Notes: generated by a model from the sequence alone, not told the origin. Numbered from the stretch's first letter, positions 53,202 through 63,288 are shown. The stretch: DNA of 64,000 bases from Prevotella sp. (GCA_024688365.1 JAILEG010000017.1:124001-188000), one strand, 5' to 3'. Translations and numbers: made by a program.

Positions 53202-54731
53202 CTACCTCACAATGAACTTCCTGCCGCCACGGACATAGATGCCGGGCTGGAGCCGCACGCCTGAAGGCTGGCGGATGCCCTGAAGGCTATAGACAGCCTC
53301 ATCCGTAACAGTGCCGGTCATGACCGCAGAGATGCCGGTTGCCTCAGCATCCTCCACGTAAAGCATCGGATAGAGTGCGCCCGCCTGTGGGTCAGCATAG
53401 GCCCCGAACGACTTGTACTGCGTAGAGTACTGGATGGTGAAGTGGGCATCCGTGGTAGTGATGTCAAAGGTTCCATCGCCCTTCGGCTCAACCGTCCACT
53501 CACTTGCCTTCGTGACATCGGTCACTACATTGAAGTTCTTATGGCTTCCATCCTGGTAGAAGTAGCGTCCCTGGCTGTCCTTGATGTAATAGCCACCAGC
53601 CGACTGCTCCAGCATGAAGACTGCGTCATTGGCAGAAAGGGCTATCTTGCCAGCCTGCTCCGTCACGTTGGTTGTCTTGAGGTAGTCATATTTCCTGCCT
53701 GCCGCGACAGTGTTGGCAGCCATCAGCTGTCCGCCATTGTCAACCACGAGGATGTAACGCTTGCCTGCCTCGGGGGCAGTGGTGGTCTTCACGAAGATGT
53801 AGTTCTGAGGCCCAACCTGTGGCTCGTCCGGATTCTCGCCCGGCTCAGTGGTGACAGACATGTAACGACCGTCATCCGATGCTGTGGAGAGGGATGTCTC
53901 GGGATTGAACGCCACCTCCATGCTGTCGCCCCAGACGTATTCACAAAGGTTAGGGAAGTCAATGTACAGGTTGCGGTTCTGCTGCAACTTCGCAACGGCA
54001 TTGTTGCGGGCAACCTCCATTGAGTCAACACGGTCGTTCCGGCTCCACTGACGGAAGAGGTCAGACGACCATTTCTGCAACGTCGGGTATGCTCCGTTCA
54101 CAAGCTGATGTACACCCTCGGAGGTGAAGTTCAAGTCCTGGTAGGTGGTCGCCATATACATATAGCTACGGCTGAACTCACCCTTGAAGCGGTCGCCCGG
54201 CTCCCACATCCTGACCAACTGCCCATTGGCATATCCTGAGCCAACCTTGTCATAGCCTTCTCCGGCCGTACTCTTCACCTGGGTGACAACACCCATGATA
54301 TAGTTGCTCTTATCACTGTTTGCCTTTGAGTCAGAAGGATAAAGGTTGTAGAGGTCGCACCAGGCATCGTTCTCAACCCCTCCCCACCAGCTCTTCGGGA
54401 AGGAGTGTTCAATGTTCATCCCATCAATGCGCCGGCCAATGTTTGTACTGCCGAAGTAGAACTTCCGGTCACTGTAGCGGTTGATGCACTCGCTGGTCTT
54501 GGGGTCACGGTCAGTGTACCAGAACCCATACCATGTGTTGTGCTTTCCGCTGCCATAGTCAAGCACATCCTTCTGCCTCATAAGCTCATGAAGGGCTTGC
54601 TTGAGCTGTTCTTTTTTCAGTCCTTTCAGCGAGGAGGCATACTGCACAAGGGCATCGTGGTTAATTGCACCGGCCGAGGTGGTAAAGCCCAACAGCACTG
54701 ATGCGAGAATCGTCTTGAGATACTTTCTCAT
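53202..54731 (-). CDS. Secreted endonuclease I (EndA/NucM family) with T9SS-type sorting domain
   Basis: A 509-residue nuclease. Signal peptide 1-22 (ending SAGA); His-Me finger nuclease domain at about 25-290 with the active-site block GMNIEHSFPKSWWGG and the metal-site region LYNLYPSDSKANSDKSNY; a beta-rich middle domain (about 310-450); and a C-terminal region VYSLQGIRQPSGVRLQPGIYVRGGRKFIVR typical of T9SS sorting. It likely degrades extracellular nucleic acid at the cell surface. Single gene with its own promoter and a leader of about 170 bases. Confidence 0.92.
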   Translation of the reverse strand: MRKYLKTILASVLLGFTTSAGAINHDALVQYASSLKGLKKEQLKQALHELMRQKDVLDYGSGKHNTWYGFWYTDRDPKTSECINRYSDRKFYFGSTNIGRRIDGMNIEHSFPKSWWGGVENDAWCDLYNLYPSDSKANSDKSNYIMGVVTQVKSTAGEGYDKVGSGYANGQLVRMWEPGDRFKGEFSRSYMYMATTYQDLNFTSEGVHQLVNGAYPTLQKWSSDLFRQWSRNDRVDSMEVARNNAVAKLQQNRNLYIDFPNLCEYVWGDSMEVAFNPETSLSTASDDGRYMSVTTEPGENPDEPQVGPQNYIFVKTTTAPEAGKRYILVVDNGGQLMAANTVAAGRKYDYLKTTNVTEQAGKIALSANDAVFMLEQSAGGYYIKDSQGRYFYQDGSHKNFNVVTDVTKASEWTVEPKGDGTFDITTTDAHFTIQYSTQYKSFGAYADPQAGALYPMLYVEDAEATGISAVMTGTVTDEAVYSLQGIRQPSGVRLQPGIYVRGGRKFIVR

Positions 54732-54906
54732 TGTCTTGTAGGTTTTTATAAGTAAAAATTGTCCATATAACGTATTGGATATAGCATTTTCATTCTGCCA
54801 GGACCATCAGGACAGGCACCCTGACTGCCCGATACGGGGGAATCGGCCAGGAGTTCCCCCTCCTTTTTGCACAGGGCCAGGAACGGCAGATGCCCCATGT
54901 TCTTTG

Positions 54907-54937
54907 CAAAGATAGGTAAAGTTGTCAATAAATGCAA
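54907..54937 (-). promoter_or_regulatory. Promoter of the secreted nuclease gene
   Basis: Minus strand: TTG (54937-54935), 20-base spacer, TATCTTTG (54914-54907). Transcription would give a leader of about 170 bases before the ATG at 54731, long for this window. I recognise no riboswitch in it. Confidence 0.8.
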
Positions 54938-54992
54938 GTTTATACAGGATTTTAACAGGATCGTATCAGGCGGCAAGACAGCCGCCAATACC

Positions 54993-56384
54993 TCACATCT
55001 TACGGCAGACCAGCAGAAGATGATTGCCTGAGGCATCGGTTGTGGCAAAGAGATAGACCTCCCCACCCTCGGCGATCTTGAGCCGCCTGCGCAGGTCGGC
55101 AACACTCATGCGGAAGTTGCGGACGGCTATGTTGGCCTTGCTGATGCCTGCCAACGTGCGCCGGAGTTCCTTCTTGTTGAACGAGGAGACAGCCGTCAGC
55201 ACGAAGCTGCGCCCTGGGAAGCTATCCACCTCCTTATCGGCGACAAAGAGATGGGAATTGGCACTGACAGCCGAGACTGGATAACGCGCTGTGAGCAGGG
55301 AGAAGCAGCCCGCCTTCATCAGCGATGGATTAGGCTCATAGAGGAACTGCCCTGCCACGGGAGTGGATGGGAGGATGTGCAGCTGGATGTCAGTATCCTC
55401 CTCAACAGTATAAGCAACCACGTCTCCATCGCTCATGCAAAAGACACGCAGGGGAGCCACGGGCATCATCTCAGCACACTTATCATGGTTCCTCCGCATC
55501 ACGATAAGCAGTTCCTTACACTCATTGCGCACGGAGACGATATGCACCTCACGCACGACATCACCATTACGGTTCAGCTCCTTCACGGCACGATGCCAGT
55601 CGAGCATGGGCGAGAGCTTCAGCAGGACGGTGTCAGCCTTTGCCAGCAGCTCCTCCTCCAGTGCCAGCACATCAGGCGTGCAGTCGCTTATCAGCACCGT
55701 CTTGCCCCCATGCCCATCACGGCGGGCTGGGTCAAGGAAGATCATGGCTGCATGGGAGAAGCTGCGCAGGAAGTCGGTACTGTCGGCATTGACCACATCG
55801 GCCTGCGTCAGACCTAAGGCAGCGAAGTTATGCCGTGCCAGGGCGCAGAGATGTTCCTGCCGCTCCACGTAGGTGGCATGGCTGAAACAGCGTGCCATGA
55901 AGGAGAAGTCGACACCAAAACCTCCGGTGAGGTCGACCAAGAGTCTCTCCATACTCTCTTGGGGAAGGGGGACCGGAACTGCGGGAGGAAGAGGAACAGG
56001 GCTGGAAGAAGAAACCGCGGAGCAGGAAGAGTCTGTCAGACGTGCGGCAAGCTGCGCCTTATAGGTTGCGGTCTGCTCGCTGGAGCATTGCTCCATCGAC
56101 AGGTGGGGCGGATAGATAATGCTGTCGTTCGCAGCCCATGACGGCAGTTTTCCACATGCCGTCTGCCATCCTGAAAGCTGGTCAACCAGGGTAGGCATGT
56201 CAACATCAGGATAACGGTGAGCCTGGAGAAGCAGCCTGTCCCTCAGCCTTGTCCCCTCTCCAGGTGACAGAAGTCCTTTCCCCGAAAGAGAGGGCAACTG
56301 GATGTTGTGCCGGTTTAGTATTTCACGCACAAACCGCGGCAACTGCCGTTGTTCTTCCGTATGCTTGTTCGTTTGCTGTGACAT
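54993..56384 (-). CDS. THUMP-like class I SAM-dependent methyltransferase with low-complexity inserts
   Basis: A 463-residue cytoplasmic protein. An N-terminal helical domain leads to a Rossmann methyltransferase fold with motif I VDLTGGFGVDFSFMA (150-164), MIFLDPARRD (post-motif, near 213) and a C-terminal THUMP-like region (about 380-460: RTLAGISKANIAVRNFRMSVADLRRRLKI). Probably an RNA methyltransferase. Two stretches look foreign to the fold: residues about 32-46 (LSGKGLLSPGEG) and the Ser/Pro run at 116-145 (SSSSPVPLPPAVPVPLP), both similar to translations of the GC-rich intergenic repeat. Confidence 0.85.
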   Translation of the reverse strand: MSQQTNKHTEEQRQLPRFVREILNRHNIQLPSLSGKGLLSPGEGTRLRDRLLLQAHRYPDVDMPTLVDQLSGWQTACGKLPSWAANDSIIYPPHLSMEQCSSEQTATYKAQLAARLTDSSCSAVSSSSPVPLPPAVPVPLPQESMERLLVDLTGGFGVDFSFMARCFSHATYVERQEHLCALARHNFAALGLTQADVVNADSTDFLRSFSHAAMIFLDPARRDGHGGKTVLISDCTPDVLALEEELLAKADTVLLKLSPMLDWHRAVKELNRNGDVVREVHIVSVRNECKELLIVMRRNHDKCAEMMPVAPLRVFCMSDGDVVAYTVEEDTDIQLHILPSTPVAGQFLYEPNPSLMKAGCFSLLTARYPVSAVSANSHLFVADKEVDSFPGRSFVLTAVSSFNKKELRRTLAGISKANIAVRNFRMSVADLRRRLKIAEGGEVYLFATTDASGNHLLLVCRKM

Positions 56385-56488
56385 ATTTGCAGGAATTGGG
56401 GAATCACGTCTCTTGTCCTCCCCCTTCCCGCCTTTGGGAGAGGAGTCGGGAGGGAGACTGTTGGGATGAGGGAACTGTTGAGAGACTG

Positions 56489-57298
56489 CTATTTAATTGC
56501 TTTCAAATTCTTCCTTGCCCAAGCCCTTGTACAAAGGTTGAAGTGCCACCACTCTGTGCGCAGGGGCATGAATCCGGCAAGCGTCATCACCTCACGCAGC
56601 AGACGGCGGTTGGCAAGTGCCTCAGGGGAGAGAATGCCACGGGAGAGGAGTGCCTGCTCCCTATCAATATGGCTTGCCTCACCCATGAAGTCGACTTTCA
56701 CTCCCATCGGCAGCGTGTCAATACGGCATTTCGCCGCGCCATCTTTCCACTCGTCATCATCCCATGAGGCTTTGCAGAGACTGATGTCGACAGCCATACC
56801 GTAGTTGTGCATACCGCCACCGTGGGCTGGATTGGAGACATAGAAGTACTTGGACGTGCCCTTCACAGCATCCCACATCTCCTGCTGCACGCTCATGGGG
56901 CGTGTGGCATCGAAGATGCAGAGACTCAGGTCGGGGCGACGGCGCTTCAGCTCGGCCTGCGCCTTGCGCAAAGCTTCGGCACAGGCAGGAAGAACATAGG
57001 CATCACGCAGGTCACGGTACAGCACCCGATGACAGAAATTATCACTACGGGCATACATCAGGGCCACCTTCATGGAGGGGACAACCGTCTTTATGTCAAC
57101 CAAGCCCTGGCGCTCCATCGTCGCACGCACCGCCTGCCGACGCTTGCCGGGCAAGTCTTTGCCCTGTGCTGCCACCGCCCTATGAGACTGGACAGGCACA
57201 CGTTGCCCCACCCTGCCGGCTTTGACGCTGGGCTTCTGTGCCTGCGAGGTGCATGACAGCACCAGGATCGCAAGGCTCAAAAATAGGATTCGCTTCAT
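56489..57298 (-). CDS. M15 family D-alanyl-D-alanine dipeptidase (VanX/DdpX-like)
   Basis: A 269-residue exported metallopeptidase. N-terminal signal (MKRILFLSLAILVLSCTSQAQ, with a possible lipobox at LSC). The zinc-site blocks are NYGMAVDIS with the preceding His (GGGMHNYG) and EWWHFN near the C-terminus; RPMSVQQEMWD is the substrate-binding segment. It would release D-Ala from D-Ala-D-Ala in wall recycling. The ATG at 57298 is chosen over a TTG nine bases upstream. No resistance genes surround it, so a role in wall turnover is more likely than vancomycin resistance. Confidence 0.9.
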   Translation of the reverse strand: MKRILFLSLAILVLSCTSQAQKPSVKAGRVGQRVPVQSHRAVAAQGKDLPGKRRQAVRATMERQGLVDIKTVVPSMKVALMYARSDNFCHRVLYRDLRDAYVLPACAEALRKAQAELKRRRPDLSLCIFDATRPMSVQQEMWDAVKGTSKYFYVSNPAHGGGMHNYGMAVDISLCKASWDDDEWKDGAAKCRIDTLPMGVKVDFMGEASHIDREQALLSRGILSPEALANRRLLREVMTLAGFMPLRTEWWHFNLCTRAWARKNLKAIK

Positions 57299-57427
57299 TC
57301 TTGTCAACTAAAAAAGGGGCAGCCCCTGCCTTTCCTCCACAACCTGCAGGCTGCAAGAAAGCCCAGAGCCAGTCCCTGTCTTCATAATCATCATTGCCCC
57401 ATGATGGGAGCCCCTCAGCCCGCGCCC

Positions 57428-58624
57428 CTACTTCAGCGCAGCCTTCTTCTGTTTCACATAGTCGCCGAAAACACGGTCAACCTCGGCGCGCTGCTCAACA
57501 TCGAGCGTATCATTGGCCTGTATCAGACCACGATAATAAGCCTTGATGGACTTGTTCAGCTGGGCACGGTCGCCGGCACTGCGCTCAAAGATGCGGTCAA
57601 GGTCACGGTAAAGATTAGGCTTCATTGCGTTCATAAAGGCGAGCTTGCCTGTCGACGGAGCCTCAGCTGGAACCGCCAGGCTGTCGGCATGCTCAACAGG
57701 AGCGGCCGCAACGGTATCGGCTGGGGCCGAGGAAGCATCTGAACTGAAGACGGAGAGGATGTCGGCTTGCTCAATCTTGCTTACAATGGTGCCACCATAA
57801 TTGAAGAGCAACACACCCAGCACGACCGCCACAATGGCTGTCAGAGCAGCGACAACAGCCCCCTTGCCTATCTTCGGCATGGAGAATGATGAGCCTTCAT
57901 GGTTGAAATCGGCAAGGAAATCGTCAACGCTCGGATAGCGGTCACTACGCTTGAAGGCACAGCAACGCTTGATGACCTCACTGTAAGCCAAGGTGAGGCC
58001 CATCACCTTCAAGATGGTGCCAAGCGAGTAGATGTCGGCCGTGCCATCAGCCGCCATCGTCTCGTCCTTCAGCTCAGGTGCCATGAAACGGGTGGTGTCA
58101 GCCGTAGGCTTCACATCGTCCAGCGAAAGCACGCTGAAGTCAATGAGCTTCACACGGTCACCCTGACGGGTAACAAGCACATTGGAAGGCTTCAGATTAC
58201 GGTGAGCCACCCCCTGCTGATGGGCATACCGCAAGGCATCGGCTATCTGATTGACGATGGCCGCCTTCTCATCATCCGTATGCTGCTCCTTGAGGTAAGC
58301 CTGCAACGTGCGCCCGTCAATGAACTCCTCCTCTATGCACAGTCCGTATTCAGCAGTCTCTACCAGCCCCTGATACCTGATGATGCCGGGGTGGTTGAGT
58401 GTCTGGCACTGCCTGAACTCCCGCTTCAGGGCATTCCGGAGCAAAGCGCGCTCCCTGTATTCCTCTTTCAGACCCTTTATGACAACAGTCTGGTCACCCT
58501 TGCGGCACTTCGCAACCAGGTTATGCCCCTGCGAGGGGATTATGTTATAATCCGTATAGCTTGCCTTTACAGGGGCATCTGCCGTCTGGGAGGTCACGTT
58601 GGCAGAGAAGTTGTTTTCGCTCAT
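57428..58624 (-). CDS. Eukaryote-like Ser/Thr kinase-fold membrane protein, catalytic Asp replaced
   Basis: A 398-residue protein. Kinase fold at about 25-240: Lys50 (VVIKGLK), Glu69 in helix C, catalytic loop HRNLKPSN (141-148) with Asn143 where Asp is expected, Asp162 in IDFS instead of DFG, APEL and GTADIYSLG. No glycine-rich loop is recognisable near the start. One transmembrane segment at about 255-275 and a periplasmic tail of about 120 residues follow. The missing HRD aspartate argues for a pseudokinase or very weak activity. Single gene with a TAAATTTG box at 58678-58671. Confidence 0.85.
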   Translation of the reverse strand: MSENNFSANVTSQTADAPVKASYTDYNIIPSQGHNLVAKCRKGDQTVVIKGLKEEYRERALLRNALKREFRQCQTLNHPGIIRYQGLVETAEYGLCIEEEFIDGRTLQAYLKEQHTDDEKAAIVNQIADALRYAHQQGVAHRNLKPSNVLVTRQGDRVKLIDFSVLSLDDVKPTADTTRFMAPELKDETMAADGTADIYSLGTILKVMGLTLAYSEVIKRCCAFKRSDRYPSVDDFLADFNHEGSSFSMPKIGKGAVVAALTAIVAVVLGVLLFNYGGTIVSKIEQADILSVFSSDASSAPADTVAAAPVEHADSLAVPAEAPSTGKLAFMNAMKPNLYRDLDRIFERSAGDRAQLNKSIKAYYRGLIQANDTLDVEQRAEVDRVFGDYVKQKKAALK

Positions 58625-58670
58625 TATATTTAGTTTGTTTGTGAATAATCGTTTTTATGCTGTCAGACCG

Positions 58671-58678
58671 CAAATTTA
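58671..58678 (-). promoter_or_regulatory. -7 element of the kinase-like gene
   Basis: TAAATTTG, 47 bases before the ATG on the minus strand. A TTG exists but at only 16 bases, shorter than the consensus spacing. Confidence 0.5.
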
Positions 58679-59007
58679 GCAAAAAAAAATGAGACAAGAC
58701 AGAAAAAGCATGCGTTTAATATGGCATATAACCTGCAAAAACCTAAAATACAGTAAAATAGAAATAAACATTGACTAAGAACAGAGATATTATCCTCCCC
58801 AGCAGATAGCATCAGAAAACAGGAAAACTATAAGATTCTCTCAAAAGCAAAAACGCAGATTAACCAAACAATATGCAAATGTTAAAATGCCACTTCTTTT
58901 ACTCTACTTTGACTGAATTTATTTTTTTTGCACCAAAAACAGGACTTTTAGTCCTTGCTATAATTACAACTAACTTTTAAAAAACAATAACGAAAAAGAG
59001 ACTTCTC

Positions 59008-59421
59008 ATGAAGCAGCCTTGATGTTGCTGTGTGGCACTTCGCTTTTCACAAAAGCTCAAAAACCTCAGCACTACATTGTAATGATTACGACATCATGTG
59101 GCAAAACTGCCTACATTGACACATGCAGAGAATCTAAAGCACAAGTCCTTCAATAGATCCTCCCCAAAAAAGACCGAGGTAAAGCTGAAACTCTACAACT
59201 TCACCAACGAGGTGGCAGCCTCACACTTCCACACCTGTGGACTGCTGGATGCTGACATGGGCTATAAGATAAACAAGACATGGGAAGCGGGATTGTCCGC
59301 AAGAAACCTGCTGAACCACACAACCTGCTCCGTCACACAGCACTCAGGCTTCAATACATTCGCCTCAAGCCTTCCTTTAAGGGGAAGGGAGGTTCTTATA
59401 CGCCTGCTGTACAGATTATAG
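59008..59421 (+). pseudogene. Remnant of an outer-membrane TonB-dependent receptor-like gene
   Basis: Two fragments on the plus strand. From 59022 a signal-peptide-like frame (MLLCGTSLFTKAQ then KPQHYIVMITTSC) runs to a TAG at about 59152; the likely original ATG at 59008 is out of frame with it. From about 59170 a second frame gives the terminal barrel strands of a receptor (NFTNEVAASHFHTCGLLDAD, KTWEAGLSARNLLNHTTCSV, FASSLPLRGREVLIRLLYRL) ending in a stop at 59421. Everything between, normally several hundred residues, is missing. The AT-rich spacer 58625-59007 is its former leader and holds no other gene that I can see. Confidence 0.75.
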
Positions 59422-59564
59422 CTCAGAGAGGAGATTTACTGCCCACAAGGGGCAGAAGGCTGCCCACAGGGTGAGCTGCAGCCCACTGAAGAGAAATGCC
59501 ACACAACCCGGTCAGACCAATTGGCACAGACTTGTCCGATGGTCATGGGAGACAATCAAAGAAA

Positions 59565-59597
59565 AGTCCCGTAACTCCGATGCGGAGCTACGGGACT
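59565..59597 (-). terminator. Terminator of the frdCAB operon
   Basis: Stem AGTCCCGTA-CTCCG / CGGAG-TACGGGACT with one mismatch and a 3-base loop; on the minus strand followed by TTTTCTTTG. It lies 52 bases after the frdB stop. Confidence 0.9.
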
Positions 59598-59648
59598 CAT
59601 GCTTTCATTCAACTGGGCAGCATGCCAGCTGCCACAGCAACTCATATC

Positions 59649-60407
59649 TTAGTCAGCCATCTTAGCCTTGATGAACTCACGGTTCAGACGGGCGATGTTG
59701 GCAATCTTCTCGTTCTTAGGGCAGACAGCCTCACAGGCACGGGTGTTGGTACAGTTACCGAAGCCCAGCTCATCCATCCTGGCAACCATAGCCTTGGCAC
59801 GCTTGGCAGCCTCAGGACGGCCCTGTGGCAGGAGGGCCAGCTGGCTTACCTTGGAAGAGACGAAGAGCATCGCAGAACCATTCTTGCAGGCTGCGACACA
59901 GGCACCACAGCCTATGCAGGTGGCGCAGTCCATAGCTTCGTCAGCATTCTCCTTCGGAATGAGGATAGCATTGGCATCCTGTGCCTGGCCGGTACGGATG
60001 GAGGTGTAACCACCAGCCTGGATGATCTTGTCAAAGGCAGAACGGTCGACCATGCAGTCCTTGATAACCGGGAAACCAGCCGAACGCCAAGGCTCAACGG
60101 TGATGACATCGCCATCGTTGAAACGGCGCATGTAAAGCTGGCAGGTCGTTGCGCCACGCTCAGTCTTGCCATGAGGCGTACCGTTGATGTAAAGAGAACA
60201 CATACCGCAGATACCCTCGCGGCAATCGTGGTCGAACACGAACGGCTCCTCACCAGCCTCAATCAGCTCCTCATTGAGGATGTCGAGCATCTCAAGGAAT
60301 GAGGTGTCGTCCGGGATGTTCTTCATCTCATGTGTATCGAAATGACCCTGATCCTGCGGACCGTTCTGCTTCCAATACTTAATTGTGAATGATATTGTCT
60401 TTGCCAT
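59649..60407 (-). CDS. frdB: Fumarate reductase/succinate dehydrogenase iron-sulfur subunit
   Basis: A 252-residue subunit carrying electrons between the quinone site and the flavin. The [2Fe-2S] cluster ligands are Cys62, Cys67, Cys70 ([10 protein letters not shown]) and Cys89; the second set is [15 protein letters not shown] (161-174) and the third [12 protein letters not shown] (219-229). All cysteines are present. The ATG at 60407 ([14 protein letters not shown]) is used; upstream codons are unrelated. It begins 7 bases beyond the frdA stop (last gene of frdCAB). Confidence 0.96.
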   Translation of the reverse strand: MAKTISFTIKYWKQNGPQDQGHFDTHEMKNIPDDTSFLEMLDILNEELIEAGEEPFVFDHDCREGICGMCSLYINGTPHGKTERGATTCQLYMRRFNDGDVITVEPWRSAGFPVIKDCMVDRSAFDKIIQAGGYTSIRTGQAQDANAILIPKENADEAMDCATCIGCGACVAACKNGSAMLFVSSKVSQLALLPQGRPEAAKRAKAMVARMDELGFGNCTNTRACEAVCPKNEKIANIARLNREFIKAKMAD

Positions 60408-60414
60408 TTTGTCT

Positions 60415-62397
60415 TTAGTTCTTATAGTTACGTGTTTGTACCTTGATTGCCTCATACTCAAGAGGTTCCTTTATCAGCTCAGGAGCCTTGGCATCATTGC
60501 CCTGGTATTCCCAGCAGCCAACGTAGAAGAAGTTCTCATCGTCACGCTTGGCCTCGCCTTCCTCCGTCTGGTGTTCCTCACGGAAGTGGCCGCCACAGCT
60601 CTCCTCACGGTGCAGGGCATCATAAGCGATAAGCTCACCCATGAGGATGAAGTCACGGAGATGGATTGCCTTGTCAAGCTCTACGTTCAGGCCTTCCTTC
60701 TTGCCAGGAATGAAGAGGTTGCTGTCAAACTCCTCACGAAGCTCCTTGAGCAGCTTCAGTCCCTGCTCAAGTCCTTCCTTGGTACGGCCCATACCTACGT
60801 GTTCCCACATGATGTGGCCGAGTTCCTTGTGGATGGAGTCAACCGAACGCTTGCCCTGGATGCCCATCAGGCGGTCAATCTCAGCCTTGACACCCTTCTC
60901 AGCCTCATCGAACTCAGGACGGTCCGTAGAAACCTTCGGCCACAGAGCCTGGTCAGCAAGGTAGTTCTGGATGGTGTAAGGCAGGACGAAGTAACCATCG
61001 GCCAGACCCTGCATCAGGGCAGAGGCACCCAGACGGTTGGCACCGTGGTCGGAGAAGTTGCACTCACCGATAGAGAACAGGCCCGGAACGGTGGTCATCA
61101 GCTCATAGTCGACCCAGATACCGCCCATCGTATAGTGGATGGCAGGGAAAATCATCATCGGGTTGTAATACTTCACGCCGTTGATCTCATTGGCAACCTC
61201 GCCCGGATTAACGTCAGTGATCTCCTCATACATATCGAAGAGGTTGCCATAACGCTGCAGGATGGTGTCGATGCCGAGACGGTTGATTGACTCAGAGAAG
61301 TCAAGGAACACGGCCAGACCGGTGTTGTTCACACCGAAGCCCTTGTCGCAACGCTCCTTGGCAGCACGTGATGCCACGTCACGGGGAACCAGGTTACCGA
61401 AAGCCGGATAGCGGCGCTCCAGATAATAGTCACGGTCTTCCTCAGGAATGTCAGAACCCTTCTTGGCTCCTGCCTGGAGAGCCTTGGCATCCTCAAGATT
61501 CTTAGGTACCCAGATACGGCCATCGTTACGCAGGGACTCTGACATAAGGGTCAGCTTCGACTGCTTGTCACCATGTACAGGAATACAGGTTGGGTGAATC
61601 TGAACGTAGGATGGGTTAGCCATATAGGCACCCTTACGGTAGCACTGAATGGCTGCGGTGCAGTTACAGCCCATCGCATTGGTTGAGAGGAAGTAAGTGT
61701 TTCCGTAGCCACCTGTAGCGATAACGACAGCATTGGCGGTGAAACGCTCCAGCTCACCGGTGATGAGATTCTTGGCTATGATGCCGCGTGCGTGGCCGTC
61801 AACGATGACAACGTCCTCCATCTCATAACGGGTGTAGAGCTTCACCTTGCCGGTCTGAATCTGCGCGCTCAGTGAGGAGTAGGCACCCAGCAGCAGCTGC
61901 TGGCCTGTCTGGCCCTTTGCATAGAAGGTACGGCTCACCTGTGCGCCACCGAACGAACGGTTGGCAAGCATGCCGCCGTACTCACGTGCGAACGGAACTC
62001 CCTGTGCGACGCACTGGTCTATGATGTCGTTTGACACCTCTGCCAGACGGTAGACGTTCGCCTCACGGGCACGGTAGTCACCGCCCTTTACCGTATCATA
62101 GAACAGACGGTAGACCGAGTCGCCATCATTCTGATAGTTCTTGGCTGCATTGATACCACCCTGTGCGGCGATGGAGTGCGCACGGCGTGGTGAGTCCTGG
62201 ATGCAGAAGTTGAGTACGTTGAAGCCCATCTCACCGAGAGAGGCGGCAGCACTGGCACCAGCCAGACCCGTACCAACGACGATAACGTCCAGTTTCAGTT
62301 TATTCTTAGGGTTAACCAAACGCTGATGAGCCTTGTAGTTGGTCCATTTCTCAGCCACTGGTCCTTCTGGTATTCTGGAATTTAATGTCTTAGTCAT
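60415..62397 (-). CDS. frdA: Fumarate reductase/succinate dehydrogenase flavoprotein subunit
   Basis: A 660-residue flavoprotein that reduces fumarate to succinate. FAD-binding [19 protein letters not shown] (40-58), the covalent-FAD His74 in [11 protein letters not shown], and the active-site region [12 protein letters not shown] are present. The layout with an N-terminal extension and the length are those of the Bacteroidetes type that works with a cytochrome b subunit. The ATG at 62397 replaces a TTG at 62409. It acts as terminal reductase for the fumarate supplied by aspA. Confidence 0.97.
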   Translation of the reverse strand: MTKTLNSRIPEGPVAEKWTNYKAHQRLVNPKNKLKLDVIVVGTGLAGASAAASLGEMGFNVLNFCIQDSPRRAHSIAAQGGINAAKNYQNDGDSVYRLFYDTVKGGDYRAREANVYRLAEVSNDIIDQCVAQGVPFAREYGGMLANRSFGGAQVSRTFYAKGQTGQQLLLGAYSSLSAQIQTGKVKLYTRYEMEDVVIVDGHARGIIAKNLITGELERFTANAVVIATGGYGNTYFLSTNAMGCNCTAAIQCYRKGAYMANPSYVQIHPTCIPVHGDKQSKLTLMSESLRNDGRIWVPKNLEDAKALQAGAKKGSDIPEEDRDYYLERRYPAFGNLVPRDVASRAAKERCDKGFGVNNTGLAVFLDFSESINRLGIDTILQRYGNLFDMYEEITDVNPGEVANEINGVKYYNPMMIFPAIHYTMGGIWVDYELMTTVPGLFSIGECNFSDHGANRLGASALMQGLADGYFVLPYTIQNYLADQALWPKVSTDRPEFDEAEKGVKAEIDRLMGIQGKRSVDSIHKELGHIMWEHVGMGRTKEGLEQGLKLLKELREEFDSNLFIPGKKEGLNVELDKAIHLRDFILMGELIAYDALHREESCGGHFREEHQTEEGEAKRDDENFFYVGCWEYQGNDAKAPELIKEPLEYEAIKVQTRNYKN

Positions 62398-62433
62398 GAT
62401 TGTTTTCAATTAAAATTTCAATTTAGATAGTTA

Positions 62434-63120
62434 TTATGCCGCACAAAGGCTTGGCGCACAATGGAAAGCGAATGCCAGCACCACAACGAGGAAGCCCAGC
62501 ATCAGCAAGGTGACATAGACAAGACCTATGGTTTTCCAACGGTTGAACCATACCTTGCCATTGACACCTACGGTCTGCATAGCACTCCAGAAACCATGAG
62601 AGAGGTGGAACCACAGAGCCACAATCCAGACTACATAGAGAACAACATACACTGGATTGCCAAACGTTGTCACGATCTTGCCGAAGCCATCAGCCGGAGC
62701 CGGGTCAAAGTGCAGGGATGGGAAAAGCTCGGCAAACATCATGTTGTACCAGAAGTTGAACAGGTGAAGGACAAGGCCCAGCAGGACGATGATACCGAGA
62801 ACGAGCATGTTCTGGCTTGCCCACTCTACCTTCTCAGGCTTTGCCGTCACGGCATAACGCTCATTGCCACGGGCACGGCGGTTCTGTGCTGTGAGGATGA
62901 ACGCATAGACGATGTGACATACTGCCAGTGCGCCCAGACCAATCGTAGCTGCTACAGCGTACCAGTTGGCACCCAGCAACTCACAGATCATGTTGTAGCC
63001 TTCCGCTGAGAAGAGCGCGACAAGGTTCATACAGCAGTGGAACGTCATGAATAGAATGAGTGCCATGCCTGTTACCGACATCACCACCTTTCTACCAATA
63101 GATGAATTGATTAACCACAT
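62434..63120 (-). CDS. frdC: Fumarate reductase/succinate dehydrogenase cytochrome b subunit
   Basis: A 228-residue membrane anchor with five transmembrane segments. Histidines placed in the membrane helices (His28, His69, His118 and His172) can hold two b hemes, as in the diheme quinol:fumarate reductases. It passes electrons from menaquinol to FrdB. First gene of frdCAB; 36 bases to frdA; consensus promoter about 140 bases upstream. Confidence 0.93.
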   Translation of the reverse strand: MWLINSSIGRKVVMSVTGMALILFMTFHCCMNLVALFSAEGYNMICELLGANWYAVAATIGLGALAVCHIVYAFILTAQNRRARGNERYAVTAKPEKVEWASQNMLVLGIIVLLGLVLHLFNFWYNMMFAELFPSLHFDPAPADGFGKIVTTFGNPVYVVLYVVWIVALWFHLSHGFWSAMQTVGVNGKVWFNRWKTIGLVYVTLLMLGFLVVVLAFAFHCAPSLCAA

Positions 63121-63258
63121 AAATGTTTTGATTTTAAATATTTAAACTGTTAGAATTATGATTCCCAAATCAGCACATCGCAGGATCGGATGCTCCTGAA
63201 TTACGCTTATACCTATTCTGATACCGACATATTGGTATTGCGCATACTAAATGCGGTG

Positions 63259-63288
63259 CAAAAATACTATATTTTAATGATTTATCAA
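63259..63288 (-). promoter_or_regulatory. Promoter of frdCAB
   Basis: Minus strand: TTG (63288-63286), 19-base spacer, TATTTTTG (63266-63259). It implies a leader of about 135 bases before frdC. Confidence 0.82.

Noticed and set aside
54732..54906. Riboswitch in the long leader of the nuclease gene
   Set aside because: No conserved riboswitch core that I know (TPP, cobalamin, SAM, FMN, preQ1) can be traced; only short unstructured repeats are visible.
56489..57298. Vancomycin-resistance role for the VanX-like dipeptidase
   Set aside because: There is no ligase (VanA-like) or dehydrogenase (VanH-like) gene nearby, and the protein carries an export signal, unlike VanX.
59098..59421. Independent small gene of 107 codons
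   Set aside because: Its C-terminal part is the end of a receptor barrel and its start is not preceded by a signal peptide; it is part of the pseudogene.
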